The notes under the pieces were generated by a model. The model was not told the origin of the DNA and made no database searches. It was given only the letters and a program-made list of their open reading frames with translations. A stretch of 8,428 nt of DNA from JAWVEV01 sp033856535 (GTDB taxonomy: Bacteria > Actinomycetota > Thermoleophilia > Miltoncostaeales > Miltoncostaeaceae): positions 1 through 8,428 of the forward strand of contig JAWVEV010000012.1 in the NCBI GenBank assembly GCA_033856535.1. Direction: 5' to 3'. The translations under genes and the position numbers were made by a program. This document shows positions 1-6,137 of the stretch, piece after piece. Each line of letters starts with the position of its first letter. The stretch's first letter is position 1.

Positions 1-44
1 CCCCCGGGGGGGGGGGCGCCGAGTCGTTCCGGGGCCGGAGGGTC
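1..44. other. Non-coding edge downstream of ymdB with a C5-G11 run
   Basis: This short stretch lies beyond the ymdB stop codon (TAG, minus strand) and reaches the window edge. It begins with five C followed by eleven G (positions 6-16). A small imperfect palindrome, TCCG/CGGA around 28-39, could form only a four-base-pair stem, so I do not call a terminator. No gene is visible in it. The G run could be genuine or an assembly or sequencing artefact. Confidence 0.5.
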
Positions 45-821
45 CTACTCGTCCGGCAGCGAGAGCGTCGCGATCGCGGTGGCCCGTCCGTCCGGGCCGG
101 CGTCGATCACGGCGCCCTGCACCAGCACGCCGCCCTCGGCGGTCGCGAAGCGCCCCGGGGCGCCGGTGAGGAAACGCTGGAGGATCACGTCGGTGCGCAC
201 GCCGATCACCGAGTCGTGCGGGCCGGTCATGCCCAGGTCGGTCAGGTAGGCGGTCCCGCCGGCGAGCACGCGGGCGTCGGCCGTCTGCACGTGCGTGTGC
301 GTGCCGACCACGCCGGTCACGCGCCCGTCCAGGTGGTGGCCCATGGCGAGCTTCTCGCTGGTGGCCTCGGCGTGGATGTCGACGAAGACCCAGTCGGCCT
401 TGGCGCGGGCCTCGGCCACGAGCTCCTCGACGACCGCGAAGGGGCTCTGGGCGGCGTCCATGAAGACCGTGCCCATCAGGTTGATCACCGCCGCCGGTCC
501 GGCCGCGGTCTCGACCACGACCAGCCCGCTGCCGGGGGCCTTCACGGCGGCGTTGTGCGGGCGCAGCACGCGCGGCTCGCTCGACAGGATCGGGTAGAGC
601 TCGCGCTTGCGCAGCGTGTGGTTGCCGCCGGAGAGCACGTGGACGCCGGCGTCGAGCAGGTCGCGCGCCTGGCGCGGCGAGGTGCCCACCCCGTCGGCGG
701 CGTTCTCGGCGTTGACCACGATCAGGTCGGGCGCGAGCTCCTCGCGAAGCCCGGGCAGCCGCTTGAGCAGGGCCCGCAGGCCCACCCCGCCCACCACGTC
801 GCCGATCATGAGCGCCCTCAT
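45..821 (-). CDS. ymdB: YmdB/TIGR00282 family metallophosphoesterase
   Basis: The 258-residue product is the usual length for the YmdB family, cytosolic calcineurin-like phosphoesterases. Some members hydrolyse 2',3'-cyclic nucleotides, and in Bacillus the protein affects biofilm and motility decisions. The dinuclear metal site can be read directly: D8 (MIGD), E39-N40 (NAENAA), N67-H68 (GGNH), H150 (VDIHAE) and H175/H177 (GTHTH). These match the positions I recall for the Bacillus protein. The late conserved block DLGMTG followed by DSVIG (195-207) is also present. The usual IWDKKE after GNH is TLRKRE here. The ATG at 821 gives the family-typical MRALMIGD N-terminus. It lies 33 bases after the M23-like gene on the same strand, so the two are probably co-transcribed. 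No clear Shine-Dalgarno precedes it. The family call is firm; the physiological substrate is unknown. Confidence 0.93.
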   Translation of the reverse strand: MRALMIGDVVGGVGLRALLKRLPGLREELAPDLIVVNAENAADGVGTSPRQARDLLDAGVHVLSGGNHTLRKRELYPILSSEPRVLRPHNAAVKAPGSGLVVVETAAGPAAVINLMGTVFMDAAQSPFAVVEELVAEARAKADWVFVDIHAEATSEKLAMGHHLDGRVTGVVGTHTHVQTADARVLAGGTAYLTDLGMTGPHDSVIGVRTDVILQRFLTGAPGRFATAEGGVLVQGAVIDAGPDGRATAIATLSLPDE

Positions 822-830
822 CGGGGCAGC

Positions 831-836
831 AGCGTA
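831..836 (-). promoter_or_regulatory. Possible -10-like hexamer before ymdB
   Basis: The minus strand reads TACGCT here, ending 9 bases before the ymdB ATG and lying within the 33-base gap after the M23-like gene. It fits TANNNT and could give ymdB its own start site just ahead of its ATG. No -35 element is evident, and ymdB may simply be read from the upstream promoter. This is the weakest of the four such hexamers in the window. Confidence 0.15.
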
Positions 837-854
837 CTCGGGCGCGACGGGGCC

Positions 855-1604
855 CTACGGGATGACGCCGCCCGCCCGCACCAGCTCGATGTCGACGTGG
901 TTGCCGCTGTCGGAGGTCAGCTCCGAGAGCTGCTGGCTGGCGACGCCGCTGAAGTCCCTCACGGCGCCGATCACCGTGACGCCGGCCGTGACGGCCTCGC
1001 CCACGCTGGGCGGCTCGACGCCCGGGGCCGGCTCCAGGTGGCTCACCCGCAGCGCCAGCCCGGTCGCCGTGACCGGCTCGATCATGAGCTCGTAGCCCTC
1101 GGCCTTCCCGGAGACCACGAAGTCCTCGACGCTCGAGACGACGCCGTCGACCGGTGAGTAGACCACGGTCCCGGCGGGTGAGCCGACGTCCAGGCCGGCG
1201 TGCGCCGGCCCGCCGCGGCCCTCGCGCGACAGCTCGCCGTAGTCGGTGCCCGTGGCGGGCTCCAGCTCGACCGCCGCCGCGTCGTCGATCGGGTGGTAGC
1301 CGATCGCGGTGAGCCGCTCGCGGTGCACCGGGAGCAGGATCTCGACCCCCTCGGCGCGGGCGATCACCTGCCGCGGCGGCGGCCGGCGGATGCCCGGATC
1401 GACCGAGAGCACCGGCGATGCCACCCGCGGTCCGGCGGCCTGCCCGGTCGCCCCGCCCCCGGCAAGGCCGAGCACGAGCGACACCACGGCCACCGCGATG
1501 AGCGGGACGGCGGCGGTGAGGGCGCCGCGTCGGCGACGACGGCGTGCGGTGGCTCGCTGCGCGATCCGTCGGGCGGCGAGCTCCTCCCGGGTGAGGGGCG
1601 GCAC
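855..1604 (-). CDS. Membrane-anchored M23-like (LytM/peptidase M23) domain protein
   Basis: Starting at GTG 1604, the product has 249 residues. A basic N-terminus (RRRRRR at 21-26) is followed by one hydrophobic segment at about 29-49, consistent with a signal anchor placing the rest outside the membrane. The M23 (lysostaphin/LytM-like) beta-sheet domain covers about 120-245. The first motif HxxxD is intact (H135, D139 in HAGLDVG), followed by the typical GTVVYSPVDGVV strand and SHL with H189. The last motif, normally HxH, reads H236-V-D238, so the second histidine, a zinc ligand in active enzymes, is Asp. The protein may be a weak peptidase or a non-catalytic regulator or binder of peptidoglycan. 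The open frame runs upstream to 1715, but that would overlap the divergent gene; GTG 1604 sits behind a plausible -10. Ends 33 bases before ymdB. Confidence 0.8.
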   Translation of the reverse strand: MPPLTREELAARRIAQRATARRRRRRGALTAAVPLIAVAVVSLVLGLAGGGATGQAAGPRVASPVLSVDPGIRRPPPRQVIARAEGVEILLPVHRERLTAIGYHPIDDAAAVELEPATGTDYGELSREGRGGPAHAGLDVGSPAGTVVYSPVDGVVSSVEDFVVSGKAEGYELMIEPVTATGLALRVSHLEPAPGVEPPSVGEAVTAGVTVIGAVRDFSGVASQQLSELTSDSGNHVDIELVRAGGVIP

Positions 1605-1611
1605 TGCGGCC

Positions 1612-1617
1612 AGGGTA
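1612..1617 (-). promoter_or_regulatory. Putative -10 of a leaderless promoter for the M23-like/ymdB unit
   Basis: The minus strand reads TACCCT, ending 7 bases before the GTG start at 1604. This is where a -10 hexamer would sit if transcription began on or next to the start codon. No Shine-Dalgarno is seen between it and the start. No convincing -35 was found. Confidence 0.35.
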
Positions 1618-1675
1618 CCCGAGGTGTGGGCGCGGGCGCCAGCCCGATCCCCCCGGAGGCGGCGGGGCCCGGCGC

Positions 1676-1681
1676 TACCAT
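1676..1681 (+). promoter_or_regulatory. Putative -10 of a leaderless promoter for the AI-2E transporter unit
   Basis: TACCAT matches TATAAT at four of six positions, including the key T, A and final T. It ends 6 bases before the ATG at 1688, the spacing expected when the transcript starts at the initiation codon. The only GGAGG nearby (around 1656) is about 27 bases upstream of the ATG, too far for a Shine-Dalgarno. No clear -35 is visible. Confidence 0.4.
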
Positions 1682-1687
1682 GGACGA

Positions 1688-2905
1688 ATGACCGGGCGCG
1701 CCGCCCCCGTCCCACCGTGGGCCCGGGTCCTCCTGGTCCTGGCCTCCCTGGCGGTGCTCTGGGTGGTCGGCCGGACCATCGGCCACGCCCTGCTGATCTT
1801 CATCGTCTCGGTGGTCGTGGCGCTGCTGCTGAACCCGCTGGTGCGGATGCTGACGCGCCTGCGGATCCCGCGCGGGCTGGCCGTGCTGACCGTGTTCGCC
1901 GGCTTCATCGGGGCGGTCGTGCTGGGCGTGATGCTCGTGATCAGCCCGGTCCGGACCCAGGTCGAGGAGATCCGGCAGAACCTCCCCGTCTACACCGACC
2001 AGGCCCAGCGGCAGGTCGACTCGCTCCAGGCCTTCTTCGACCGCAAGGGCATCGGGATCGACGTCTCGGAGCGCTCCGACGAGGCGATCGACGCGGTCCG
2101 CGAGCGGGTCGACGAGGTCGCCGACGACTTCGTGAGCTACAGCCTGGACGTGCTCGGCGCGCTGGTCACGCTGATCATCATCCTGGTCGCCTCGATCTAC
2201 ATGCTGCTCGACGCGCCGAGGATCGCGAGGTTCGCCGAACGCCTCGGGGGCAGGGAGGCCTCGGCCTTCCTGCGCCGGACCGAGCACACGCTCACCGAGT
2301 ACCTCAAGGCCCAGCTGCTGGTGGCGCTGATCATCGGCACCAGCGCCGGCGTGGTGCTCTGGATCTACGGCGTGACCGGCGTCTTCGCGTACGGGGCGAC
2401 CTTCGCCGTCGCCTTCGCCGCCTGGGTCTTCCTGATGGAGTTCGTCCCCTACGTGGGGCCGATCCTGGGCGCCGTGCCGCCGACCCTGCTGGCCCTGCTC
2501 ACCTCGCCGATCACCGCGGTCTGGGTGGTGCTCGCGTTCATCGCGATCCACCAGCTGGAGGGGCACGTCGTCGTGCCGAAGATCATGGGCGGCGCGGTGG
2601 GGGTGCACCCGCTGGTGGTGATCTTCGGCCTGCTCATCGGCGAGGAGCTGGCCGGCCTGGTCGGCATCCTCCTGGCAATCCCCGTCGTCGTGATCGTGAA
2701 GGAGACCGTGGTTTTCGTGCTCGAGCGGATGAGCGGCCGGCGGGCCCCCGGCGAGGAGATCCCGGCCGACGGCGAGCCGACGCTCGACGCCGAGCTCGCC
2801 GAGCCGCCGGCCGGATCGGAAGCCCCGACCGCCGTGCCGCCGGCCCGCGAGACCCCCGCGGCCGCCACCCACCCCACCCGCGGCGGGCTGAGGCCCGATT
2901 CCTGA
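1688..2905 (+). CDS. AI-2E family transporter (PF01594) membrane protein
   Basis: This 405-residue integral membrane protein belongs to the AI-2E family (YdiK/TqsA/PerM-like), whose members include exporters of small molecules and Na+/H+ antiporters. Hydrophobic segments lie at about 13-28, 32-49, 64-88, 154-175, 207-228, 231-252, 260-287, and 305-346 as a long pair. A soluble loop at about 90-150 follows the third segment, as is usual. Family hallmarks are EFVPYVGPILGAVPP (251-265) and QLEGHVVVPKIMG (289-301), followed by GVHPLVVIFGLLIGEELAG. The last 55 or so residues form a Pro/Ala/Glu-rich, probably disordered cytoplasmic tail. ATG 1688 begins just before the first membrane segment and sits behind a -10-like hexamer. 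The gene heads a plus-strand run that continues into an ABC transporter and a GNAT gene. The substrate cannot be told from sequence; AI-2 transport should not be assumed from the family name. Confidence 0.93.
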   Translation: MTGRAAPVPPWARVLLVLASLAVLWVVGRTIGHALLIFIVSVVVALLLNPLVRMLTRLRIPRGLAVLTVFAGFIGAVVLGVMLVISPVRTQVEEIRQNLPVYTDQAQRQVDSLQAFFDRKGIGIDVSERSDEAIDAVRERVDEVADDFVSYSLDVLGALVTLIIILVASIYMLLDAPRIARFAERLGGREASAFLRRTEHTLTEYLKAQLLVALIIGTSAGVVLWIYGVTGVFAYGATFAVAFAAWVFLMEFVPYVGPILGAVPPTLLALLTSPITAVWVVLAFIAIHQLEGHVVVPKIMGGAVGVHPLVVIFGLLIGEELAGLVGILLAIPVVVIVKETVVFVLERMSGRRAPGEEIPADGEPTLDAELAEPPAGSEAPTAVPPARETPAAATHPTRGGLRPDS

Positions 2906-2906
2906 G

Positions 2907-2925
2907 CCGCCGGCCCCGCCGGCGG
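2907..2925 (+). repeat. Perfect 8-bp stem-loop after the AI-2E stop codon
   Basis: CCGCCGGC (2907-2914) and GCCGGCGG (2918-2925) are exact inverted repeats separated by CCC, one base after the TGA at 2903-2905. The stem is all G/C and no T tract follows. It could attenuate transcription between the transporter gene and the ABC ATPase, or occlude initiation of the latter. GC-rich DNA yields such stems fairly often by chance. Confidence 0.4.
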
Positions 2926-2926
2926 A

Positions 2927-2955
2927 CCCCGCGCCGCTGATCGCCGCGCGCGGGG
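2927..2955 (+). repeat. Second potential stem-loop, with the CTG start in its loop
   Basis: CCCCGCG (2927-2933) pairs with CGCGGGG (2949-2955), leaving a 15-base loop that contains the candidate CTG initiation codon (2937) of the ABC ATPase. It directly follows the first hairpin. A regulatory role in translation is conceivable but unproven. Confidence 0.25.
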
Positions 2956-3635
2956 TCTGCCGCCGCTACCGCGGCGTGCCCGCGCTCGACGGCGTCGACC
3001 TCGACCTGTCGCCCGGCGAGTCGGTGGCGCTGCTCGGGCCGAACGGCGCCGGCAAGACCACCCTGCTCGGGATCCTGGCCGGCGCCGACCGGGCGAGCGA
3101 GGGCGAGGTGCGGGCCGCCCCGGGCCGGGTCGGCTGGGTGCCGCAGCGGCCGGCGGTGTACGGGCGGCTGACCGCCCGCGAGAACCTCCGCCTGTTCGCG
3201 GCGCTCGAGGGACGGGCCGACCCCGATCGCGCCGCCGAGGACCTGATCGCCCGGGCCGACCTGGGCGATGTGGCCGACCGGCGCGCCGACCGTCTCTCCA
3301 CCGGGACCGTGCAGCGGCTGAACCTGGCGGTCGCCCTGGCCGGCGAGCCCGCGGCGCTGCTGCTCGACGAGCCCACCGCCACGCTCAGCCCGGAGCAGCG
3401 GGTGCGCCTGTGGGCCTGGCTCGGCGAGCTGCGGGCCGACCGGGGTCTGGCGCTGATCTTCTCCACCCAGTCGGTGCACGAGGCGACCCGCCACGCGGAC
3501 CGGCTGGTGGTGCTGGCCGGCGGCCGGGTGGCGTTCTCTGGCGGGGTCGAGGAGCTGCTGGCCGGCGCCGGCGAGGCCGAGGGCGACGACGACGCGGCCG
3601 AGCGGGCCTTCCTGCGGCTGGTCGAGGGCCGGTGA
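2937..3635 (+). CDS. ABC transporter ATP-binding protein (ABC-2 exporter partner), non-standard start
   Basis: From CTG 2937 the product has 232 residues and a complete nucleotide-binding domain: A-loop tyrosine Y11 (CRRYRG), Walker A GPNGAGKTT (34-42), Q-loop Q70 (WVPQ), signature LSTGTVQR (120-127), Walker B ALLLDE (140-145). Departures from consensus are a D-loop reading TATLSP with Ser151 where Asp is usual, and IFSTQ with Gln178 where the switch histidine is usual. The frame is closed upstream by TGA at 2889-2891. The first ATG/GTG/TTG codon is GTG 2976, which would remove the first beta strand and the A-loop. CTG 2937 gives MIAARGVCRRY, a normal ABC N-terminus; ATT 2898, preceded by GAGG four bases upstream, is the other candidate. 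The gene follows the AI-2E gene closely and ends 4 bases before its permease. Family call is firm, start uncertain, substrate unknown. Confidence 0.88.
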   Translation: MIAARGVCRRYRGVPALDGVDLDLSPGESVALLGPNGAGKTTLLGILAGADRASEGEVRAAPGRVGWVPQRPAVYGRLTARENLRLFAALEGRADPDRAAEDLIARADLGDVADRRADRLSTGTVQRLNLAVALAGEPAALLLDEPTATLSPEQRVRLWAWLGELRADRGLALIFSTQSVHEATRHADRLVVLAGGRVAFSGGVEELLAGAGEAEGDDDAAERAFLRLVEGR

Positions 3636-3639
3636 GCCG

Positions 3640-4980
3640 GTGAGGAAGCTCGCCCTGGTGCTCGGCAAGGACCTGCGGCAGCTTCGCCGCGGGCCCGGGC
3701 TGCTGCTCGCGCTGGTCGTCTACCCGCTGCTGGTGGCGCTGATCGTGGCGGCCGCGCTGCAGAGCGACGAGCGCCGGCCGGCGATCGCGGTGGTGAACCT
3801 GGACGGCTCCGGGCGCACGGTCGAGGTCGCCGGCGAGCGGTTCTCCGTGGAGGACTACCTCCGGCGCCTGGGCGACGAGGTCACCGTCCGCGAGCTCGGC
3901 GCCGGCGCGGCCGACCGGGCACTGCGGGACGGCCGGGTGAGCGCGGTGCTGACGATCCCCGACGGCTTCATCGCCGACCTGCAGTCCAGCGTGCGCCGGC
4001 CGGCGCTCACGCTCGACACCGGCGCCCGCGACCCGATCGAGGGCGCGGCCATCCGGCGCCGCCTGGAGGCCGCGGTCTTCCGGATCAATCAGCGGCTGGC
4101 GCAGGAGTACGTGGACCAGGTGCTGCGGCTGGTGGACCTGGTGCTCGACGGCGGGCGCGTCTCGGTGTTCGGGCTCTCCGGCGAGGCGCTCGGCCTGAAG
4201 CGCAGCCTGGTCCTGGTGGAGCGGATGCAGCGCGAGCTGCGAAGCGCCGGCGAGGGGGCCCTGGCCGACCGGCTCGACCGGCTCGTGACCTTCATCAACC
4301 TGACCTCCGCCAACCTCGGCCTGGCCCGCCCCGCCGCCGAGGCCATCCGCAGCCCGATCGAGCTGCGCGAGGGCGAGGTGGCGACGGGGCGCGAGCCGCT
4401 GTCGGCCTTCGGCTTCGCCGGGGCCCTGCTGGTGAGCCTGGGGCTGGCCGGTGCGCTGCTGGCCGCCGCGGCGCTCTCGTCCGAGCGCGACGACAACGCG
4501 ATGGTGCGGCTGCGCCGGGGGCTGGTCTCGCCGGCGGCGCTGGTGGGCGCGAAGGTCCTCTCTGCCGCGATCGCCTGCGCCGCGGTGGGCGCGGCCCTAC
4601 TCGGCGGGGTGGCGCTGCTCACCTCGCTCACCGTCGGCCGCTGGGCCTGGTGGGTCCTGGCGCTGGTCCTGGCCGGCCTCGCCTTCGGCGCCTTCGGGGT
4701 GCTGGTCGGCGCGATCGCCCGCGACACCCGCACCGCCCTGCTCGCGGCGCTCATGGCCGCGCTGCCGCTGCTGGCGCTGGCCATGCTGCCGGACGGCGGG
4801 GTGGCCGGCGCGCTGGCGGCGCTCGTGCCCTTCGGGCCGGCCTTCCATCTCTTCCAGTCGCTGCTGGCCGACCCCGAGCTCACCGGCTCGGTCGGCTGGG
4901 GCATGGCCCACCTGGCGGCCCTCGCGGCGGTCTTCGGCGGCGCGGCGGCGGTGGCGGTGGGGCGCCGGCCGGCGGCATGA
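3640..4980 (+). CDS. ABC-2 type transporter permease
   Basis: This 446-residue membrane protein starts at GTG 3640, four bases after the ATPase stop; GAGGG lies about 11 bases upstream. Topology fits the ABC-2 membrane family (PF12698-like): one membrane segment at about 20-40, a large extracytoplasmic domain of about 215 residues (40-255), then segments at about 257-279, 304-330, 336-360, 365-384 and 419-441, with a further hydrophobic, possibly re-entrant stretch at 388-410. The outer domain contains VVNLDGSG (51-58) and an AVLTIPDGF block (102-110), typical of this permease class, plus a predicted helical stretch at about 135-230. Adjacency and the 4-base spacing make it the partner of the ATPase upstream. 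Such pairs export lipids, drugs, polymers or sodium; nothing here tells which. The last four bases overlap the start of the GNAT gene. Confidence 0.92.
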   Translation: MRKLALVLGKDLRQLRRGPGLLLALVVYPLLVALIVAAALQSDERRPAIAVVNLDGSGRTVEVAGERFSVEDYLRRLGDEVTVRELGAGAADRALRDGRVSAVLTIPDGFIADLQSSVRRPALTLDTGARDPIEGAAIRRRLEAAVFRINQRLAQEYVDQVLRLVDLVLDGGRVSVFGLSGEALGLKRSLVLVERMQRELRSAGEGALADRLDRLVTFINLTSANLGLARPAAEAIRSPIELREGEVATGREPLSAFGFAGALLVSLGLAGALLAAAALSSERDDNAMVRLRRGLVSPAALVGAKVLSAAIACAAVGAALLGGVALLTSLTVGRWAWWVLALVLAGLAFGAFGVLVGAIARDTRTALLAALMAALPLLALAMLPDGGVAGALAALVPFGPAFHLFQSLLADPELTGSVGWGMAHLAALAAVFGGAAAVAVGRRPAA

Positions 4981-5528
4981 GCAGGATCCCGCCCTTTCGG
5001 GTGACGCCCACCGACGGCGTCGTGCGCCTGCGCGAGTGGCGGCCGACCGACGTCGCCGACATGACCGCGGCCTGCCGCGACCCCGAGATCGCCCGGTGGA
5101 CGATGGTCCCCGACGACTACCGCGAGTCCGACGCGCGGGCCTTCGTCGCCGGGCGGGAGGCGGCCCGCCGGGCCGGCGAGGCGCTCGACGCGGCCGTGGT
5201 GGACGCCGGCGACGGATCCCTGCTCGGCGCGGTCGCGCTCACCTCGCTCGACTGGCGCCACGAGCGGGCCGAGGTGGGCTACTGGGTGGCGCCCTGGGCG
5301 CGCCGGCGCGGCGTCGCGACCCGGGCGGTGCGCCTGCTCTCGGCGTGGACCTTCACCTACACCGGGATCGGGCGCCTCGACCTGATGACCTACGTGGGCA
5401 ACGTCGCCTCGGAGCGGGTGGCCGAGCGCGCCGGGTTCACCCGCGAGGGCGTGCTGCGCGGCTTCTACCTGGCGAAGGACGGCCGGCGCGACGTGACGAT
5501 GTTCTGCCTGCTGCGGCCCGGGGGCTGA
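4977..5528 (+). CDS. GNAT family N-acetyltransferase (RimJ/RimL-like)
   Basis: This 183-residue cytosolic enzyme should transfer an acetyl group from acetyl-CoA to an amine, either a protein N-terminus or a small molecule. The N-terminal VVRLREWRPTD (15-25) is the standard opening strand and helix of the Acetyltransf_3 group. The acetyl-CoA pyrophosphate loop is ARRRGVATRA (108-117), after the AEVGYWVAPWA strand (98-108). The C-terminal block NVASERVAERAGFTREGVLR (142-161) is diagnostic for RimJ/RimL-like members. The ATG at 4977 overlaps the permease stop in an ATGA, indicating translational coupling. Longer in-frame sequence upstream is merely the permease gene read in another frame. The target is unknown; its position does not prove a role with the transporter. 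Confidence 0.92.
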   Translation: MSRIPPFRVTPTDGVVRLREWRPTDVADMTAACRDPEIARWTMVPDDYRESDARAFVAGREAARRAGEALDAAVVDAGDGSLLGAVALTSLDWRHERAEVGYWVAPWARRRGVATRAVRLLSAWTFTYTGIGRLDLMTYVGNVASERVAERAGFTREGVLRGFYLAKDGRRDVTMFCLLRPGG

Positions 5529-5537
5529 GCCCCGGGC
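5516..5537. terminator. Hairpin at the convergent GNAT/aat junction, possible bidirectional terminator
   Basis: GCCCGGGG (5516-5523) and CCCCGGGC (5530-5537) are exact inverted repeats with a 6-base loop, GCTGAG. The hairpin takes in the GNAT stop codon and the whole 9-base gap up to the aat stop codon. No T tract follows on either strand, so it is not a classical intrinsic terminator, though T-less hairpins are thought to work in some actinobacteria. A second palindrome, GGCTCC-G-GGAGCC (5542-5554), lies just inside aat. Confidence 0.35.
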
Positions 5538-6137
5538 TCAGGGCTCCGGGAGCCACGCGTCCGCCGCCAGCGCGCGGTGCAGCCGGGCGCGGTACTCCGC
5601 GCGGCCGATCTCCTCGGCGCCGAAGCGGAGCGTGTGGTGGGACGCCATCTGGATGTCCCACAGCAGGAACCCCCCGTCGCGCACCAGGTCGCCGGCGGCC
5701 GCCAGCGCCACGCTGCCGGCGTCGCTCGCCCGGTGGAACATGCTCTCGGAGGTGAACAGCGCCCCCAGGGCGACGCCGAAGAGCCCGCCGCAGATGCGCC
5801 CGTCGCGCCAGGCCTCGACGCTGTGGGCGTGCCCCACGAGGTGGAGCCGGGCGTAGGCGTCGATCAGGCGCGGCGTGAGCCAGACGCCGGAGCGGCCCTC
5901 GGCGCAGGCCTCGAGCACCTCACGGAAGGCGCCGTCGACCCGGATCTCGTAGCCGGCGTGGCGGCGGGCGCGGGCCACCGAGCGCGGCACGCGCAGGCCG
6001 TCGACCGGCAGCACCGCCCGCGGGTCGGCCTCGTAGAGCGCGACCGGGCCGCGCGCGCCGGGCTCGTCCATCGGGAAGCAGCCGGCGGCGTAGGCCGCCA
6101 GCAGGGACGCCGGGTCCAGGCCGGCGCCCCGCATCAT
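5538..6137 (-). CDS. aat: Leucyl/phenylalanyl-tRNA-protein transferase (Aat)
   Basis: Aat transfers Leu or Phe from charged tRNA to proteins with N-terminal Arg or Lys, marking them for ClpS/ClpAP-type degradation (N-degron pathway), in the cytosol. The 199-residue product shows the family blocks in order: AAGCFPM (17-23), a DPRAVLP strand (38-44), W86 in VWLTP, Y95 with ARLH, GHAHSVEAW (102-110), GGLFGVALG (117-125), ESMF (131-134) with the catalytic-site glutamate E131, and WDIQ (160-163) with Q163, then HHTLRFGA. It is about 30 residues shorter than E. coli Aat, mostly at the N-terminus. The usual tryptophan pair before the PDPR-like motif is Leu-Tyr (34-35), and the ASK motif after ESMF reads AGS. 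The start ATG-ATG overlaps the fetB stop by four bases, so translation is probably coupled. It ends the unit. Confidence 0.93.
   Translation of the reverse strand: MMRGAGLDPASLLAAYAAGCFPMDEPGARGPVALYEADPRAVLPVDGLRVPRSVARARRHAGYEIRVDGAFREVLEACAEGRSGVWLTPRLIDAYARLHLVGHAHSVEAWRDGRICGGLFGVALGALFTSESMFHRASDAGSVALAAAGDLVRDGGFLLWDIQMASHHTLRFGAEEIGRAEYRARLHRALAADAWLPEP

Noticed and set aside
1680..1691. Three-codon mini-ORF ATG GAC GAA TGA whose stop overlaps the AI-2E ATG
   Set aside because: It could suggest a coupled leader peptide, but it overlaps the putative -10 and would not be transcribed if the mRNA starts at 1688; too short to support.
1605..1715. N-terminal extension of the M23-like protein up to 1715
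   Set aside because: It would run into the divergent AI-2E coding region and leave no room for promoters; the added residues are Arg/Gly/Ala-rich with no family match.
1364..2872. 502-codon open frame on the minus strand opposite the AI-2E transporter
   Set aside because: Its translation is low-complexity, rich in H, D, R, G and Q, and is the antisense shadow of a clear PF01594 gene; long antisense open frames are expected at this GC content.
1309..2940. 543-codon open frame on the plus strand
   Set aside because: Arg/Pro/Ala-rich translation without any domain; it overlaps the M23-like gene in antisense and the AI-2E gene out of frame.
2976..3635. GTG 2976 as the start of the ABC ATPase
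   Set aside because: It would delete the first strand and the A-loop tyrosine that are plainly encoded in frame upstream; kept only as an alternative.
4089..5261. 390-codon minus-strand frame opposite the permease and GNAT genes
   Set aside because: Ser/Arg/Pro/Ala-rich shadow lacking motifs, while the opposite strand encodes recognisable families throughout.
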